This document shows positions 62,985 through 64,000 of a stretch of 64,000 nt of DNA, piece by piece (position 1 is the first letter of the stretch; each line of letters opens with the position of its first letter). This stretch comes from Pectobacterium punjabense (lineage in GTDB: Bacteria > Pseudomonadota > Gammaproteobacteria > Enterobacterales > Enterobacteriaceae), in NCBI RefSeq assembly GCF_012427845.1, contig NZ_CP038498.1:2542001-2606000 (forward strand), in the 5' to 3' direction. A model generated the notes under the pieces. The model did no database searches. It saw nothing but the letters and a program-made list of their open reading frames with translations, and was not told the DNA's origin. A program made the position numbers and the translations under genes.

Positions 62985-63707
62985 GTGGCAATATTTTCTT
63001 CTGCCCCCGTGCTAATTACCGGCGGCGCACGGCGTATTGGGCTGGCACTGGTGCGTTCGTTTCTGGCGCAGTCGACCCCGGTCATCATCAGCTATCGCAC
63101 ACCTTACGCTGAACTGGAGACGCTACGGCAAGACGGCGCGATTTGTCTGGACGCCGATTTTTCCACGACGGAAAACATCTATGCCTTTGCGGAGCAAATC
63201 CAATCGCTCACGCCGCAGCTACGCGCCATTATTCACAATGCCAGCAGTTGGGCACCAGAAAAGCCTGACACACCATTGGAGCAGACGCTGAGCGATATGC
63301 TGCAAATTCATGTCTATGCCCCCTATTTACTCAACCAATTGCTAGAACCTTGCTTACGCGGGCAAGGCATTGCGGGTGCGGATATTATTCACCTGACAGA
63401 TTACGTGGTAGAAAAAGGCAGTGAGAAACACATCGCTTATGCTGCCAGCAAAGCGGCGCTGGATAACATGACGCGGTCATTTGCACGCAAGCTGGCGCCG
63501 GAAGTAAAAGTAAACGCCATCGCTCCCAGCTTAATCCTGTTTCAGGAACAGGATGACGACGAGTATCGCCAGCAGACGCTGGAAAAATCATTGATGAAAA
63601 TCGCGCCCGGTGAAGAGGAAATAGTCCAACTGGTAGACTATTTGTTCAAGAGCCGTTATGTGACGGGGAAGACTCTGGGCGTCGATGGCGGACGGGCATT
63701 GCGCTAG
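62985..63707 (+). CDS. folM: Dihydromonapterin reductase FolM
   Basis: 240 residues starting at GTG (62985) with GAGGAG eight bases upstream. It is a short-chain reductase with TGGARRIG, HNASSW and the catalytic YAASKAALDN. The pattern, including the pteridine-reductase-like SLILFQEQDD, matches FolM, which reduces dihydromonapterin and weakly dihydrofolate using NADPH. It is monocistronic with its own strong terminator. Confidence 0.93.
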   Translation: MAIFSSAPVLITGGARRIGLALVRSFLAQSTPVIISYRTPYAELETLRQDGAICLDADFSTTENIYAFAEQIQSLTPQLRAIIHNASSWAPEKPDTPLEQTLSDMLQIHVYAPYLLNQLLEPCLRGQGIAGADIIHLTDYVVEKGSEKHIAYAASKAALDNMTRSFARKLAPEVKVNAIAPSLILFQEQDDDEYRQQTLEKSLMKIAPGEEEIVQLVDYLFKSRYVTGKTLGVDGGRALR

Positions 63708-63718
63708 AACCCTTGATT

Positions 63719-63755
63719 AAAGAAATGGCGTGAGGCTTGTACGCCATTTCTTTTT
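63719..63755 (+). terminator. Rho-independent terminator after folM
   Basis: A perfect 13-bp stem AAAGAAATGGCGT / ACGCCATTTCTTT with a 9-base loop ends in a run of five Ts. Confidence 0.9.
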
Positions 63756-63830
63756 CACTCACATCTTGCGTTGTTATTACGTTAACCCTCATGTCTCGCT
63801 TAAAGAACCGGCAAGGCAGCCAAGGGAAAA

Positions 63831-64000
63831 CTACGCAATTTTTTCCTGATTGATTAACAGAGCTTCAATATTTTTGGCTGGCAATGAACGGTAAAAAAAC
63901 CATCCCTGAATTAAGCAATCTGCATCAATCTCTCTGGCAATTTTTAGCTGTGCAGCATCTTCAACACCTTCAAAGACGATGTCTTTTCCCATGTCCTTAA
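63831..64000 (-). CDS. EAL-domain protein, C-terminal fragment cut by the window
   Basis: Reading leftward from the window end, 56 codons stay open to a TAG at 63833-63831. The translation contains KDIVFEGVEDAAQLKIARE and DCLIQGWFFYRSLPAKNI. These match the EGVE and QG-(W/Y)-F motifs at the C-terminus of EAL-type cyclic-di-GMP phosphodiesterases. The upstream part lies outside the window, so domain make-up and activity cannot be judged. Confidence 0.85.
   Translation of the reverse strand, partial: KDMGKDIVFEGVEDAAQLKIAREIDADCLIQGWFFYRSLPAKNIEALLINQEKIA

Overview
The window reads as chromosomal DNA from a soft-rot enterobacterium, most likely Pectobacterium. The basis is a Hrp-type (hrp/hrc) type III secretion cluster, an enterobacterial narXL-narK-narGHJI locus, chaA, dauA and folM, and about 50-55 % GC coding sequence. 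The species call is inference, because no rRNA gene or species marker lies in the window. No tRNA, rRNA, CRISPR array, prophage or intact insertion sequence was seen.

Layout. (1) 1-10192: the distal part of the hrpJ operon, hrpJ(partial)-hrcV-hrpQ-hrcN-hrpO-hrpP-hrcQ-hrcR-hrcS-hrcT-hrcU, mostly with overlapping start/stop codons. It encodes the gatekeeper, export gate, ATPase, stalk, ruler, C-ring and switch protein of the injectisome. (2) 10211-17617: a LysR regulator divergent from an M20 amidohydrolase, a RelE/HTH toxin-antitoxin pair with a perfect operator palindrome, and an NlpA/MetNI-type ABC importer whose operon also carries an enolase-superfamily N-acylamino-acid racemase-like gene. 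(3) 18017-22166: HAD phosphatase, secreted PAP2 acid phosphatase, and a methyl-accepting chemotaxis protein behind a FliA-like promoter. (4) 22201-35131: a nitrogen-compound region. It has SDR, APH-type kinase and class-III PLP phospho-lyase/aminotransferase genes, a polyamine-type ABC importer whose ATPase gene lies about 5 kb away, gabT-gabD, and a divergent MocR regulator. (5) 35256-42894: LysE exporter, GlsB-like membrane protein, an orphan gene, then a DauR-like regulator divergent from three genes resembling the dehydratase, imine reductase and aldolase of beta-hydroxyaspartate metabolism, followed by OsmC, MarR and EamA genes. (6) 42993-54650: the respiratory nitrate reductase operon narGHJI, transporter narK and sensor/regulator narXL, with textbook FNR sites before narG and narK. 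(7) 54912-64000: acyltransferase, DUF481 outer-membrane protein, ChaC-like protein, Fur-boxed siderophore-interacting reductase, chaA, dauA, folM and the C-terminus of an EAL-domain protein.

How the parts fit. The window combines a host-interaction machine with importers and catabolic enzymes for small amino compounds (GABA, amino alcohols, hydroxyaspartate, N-acylated or D-amino acids) and anaerobic nitrate respiration. That is a plausible kit for living in rotting plant tissue. The least conventional parts are the beta-hydroxyaspartate-type module without its usual aminotransferase, the amino-alcohol kinase/phospho-lyase set sharing a palindrome with a nearby importer operon, the racemase inside an ABC importer operon, and hairpin-rich miniature repeats at three intergenic sites.
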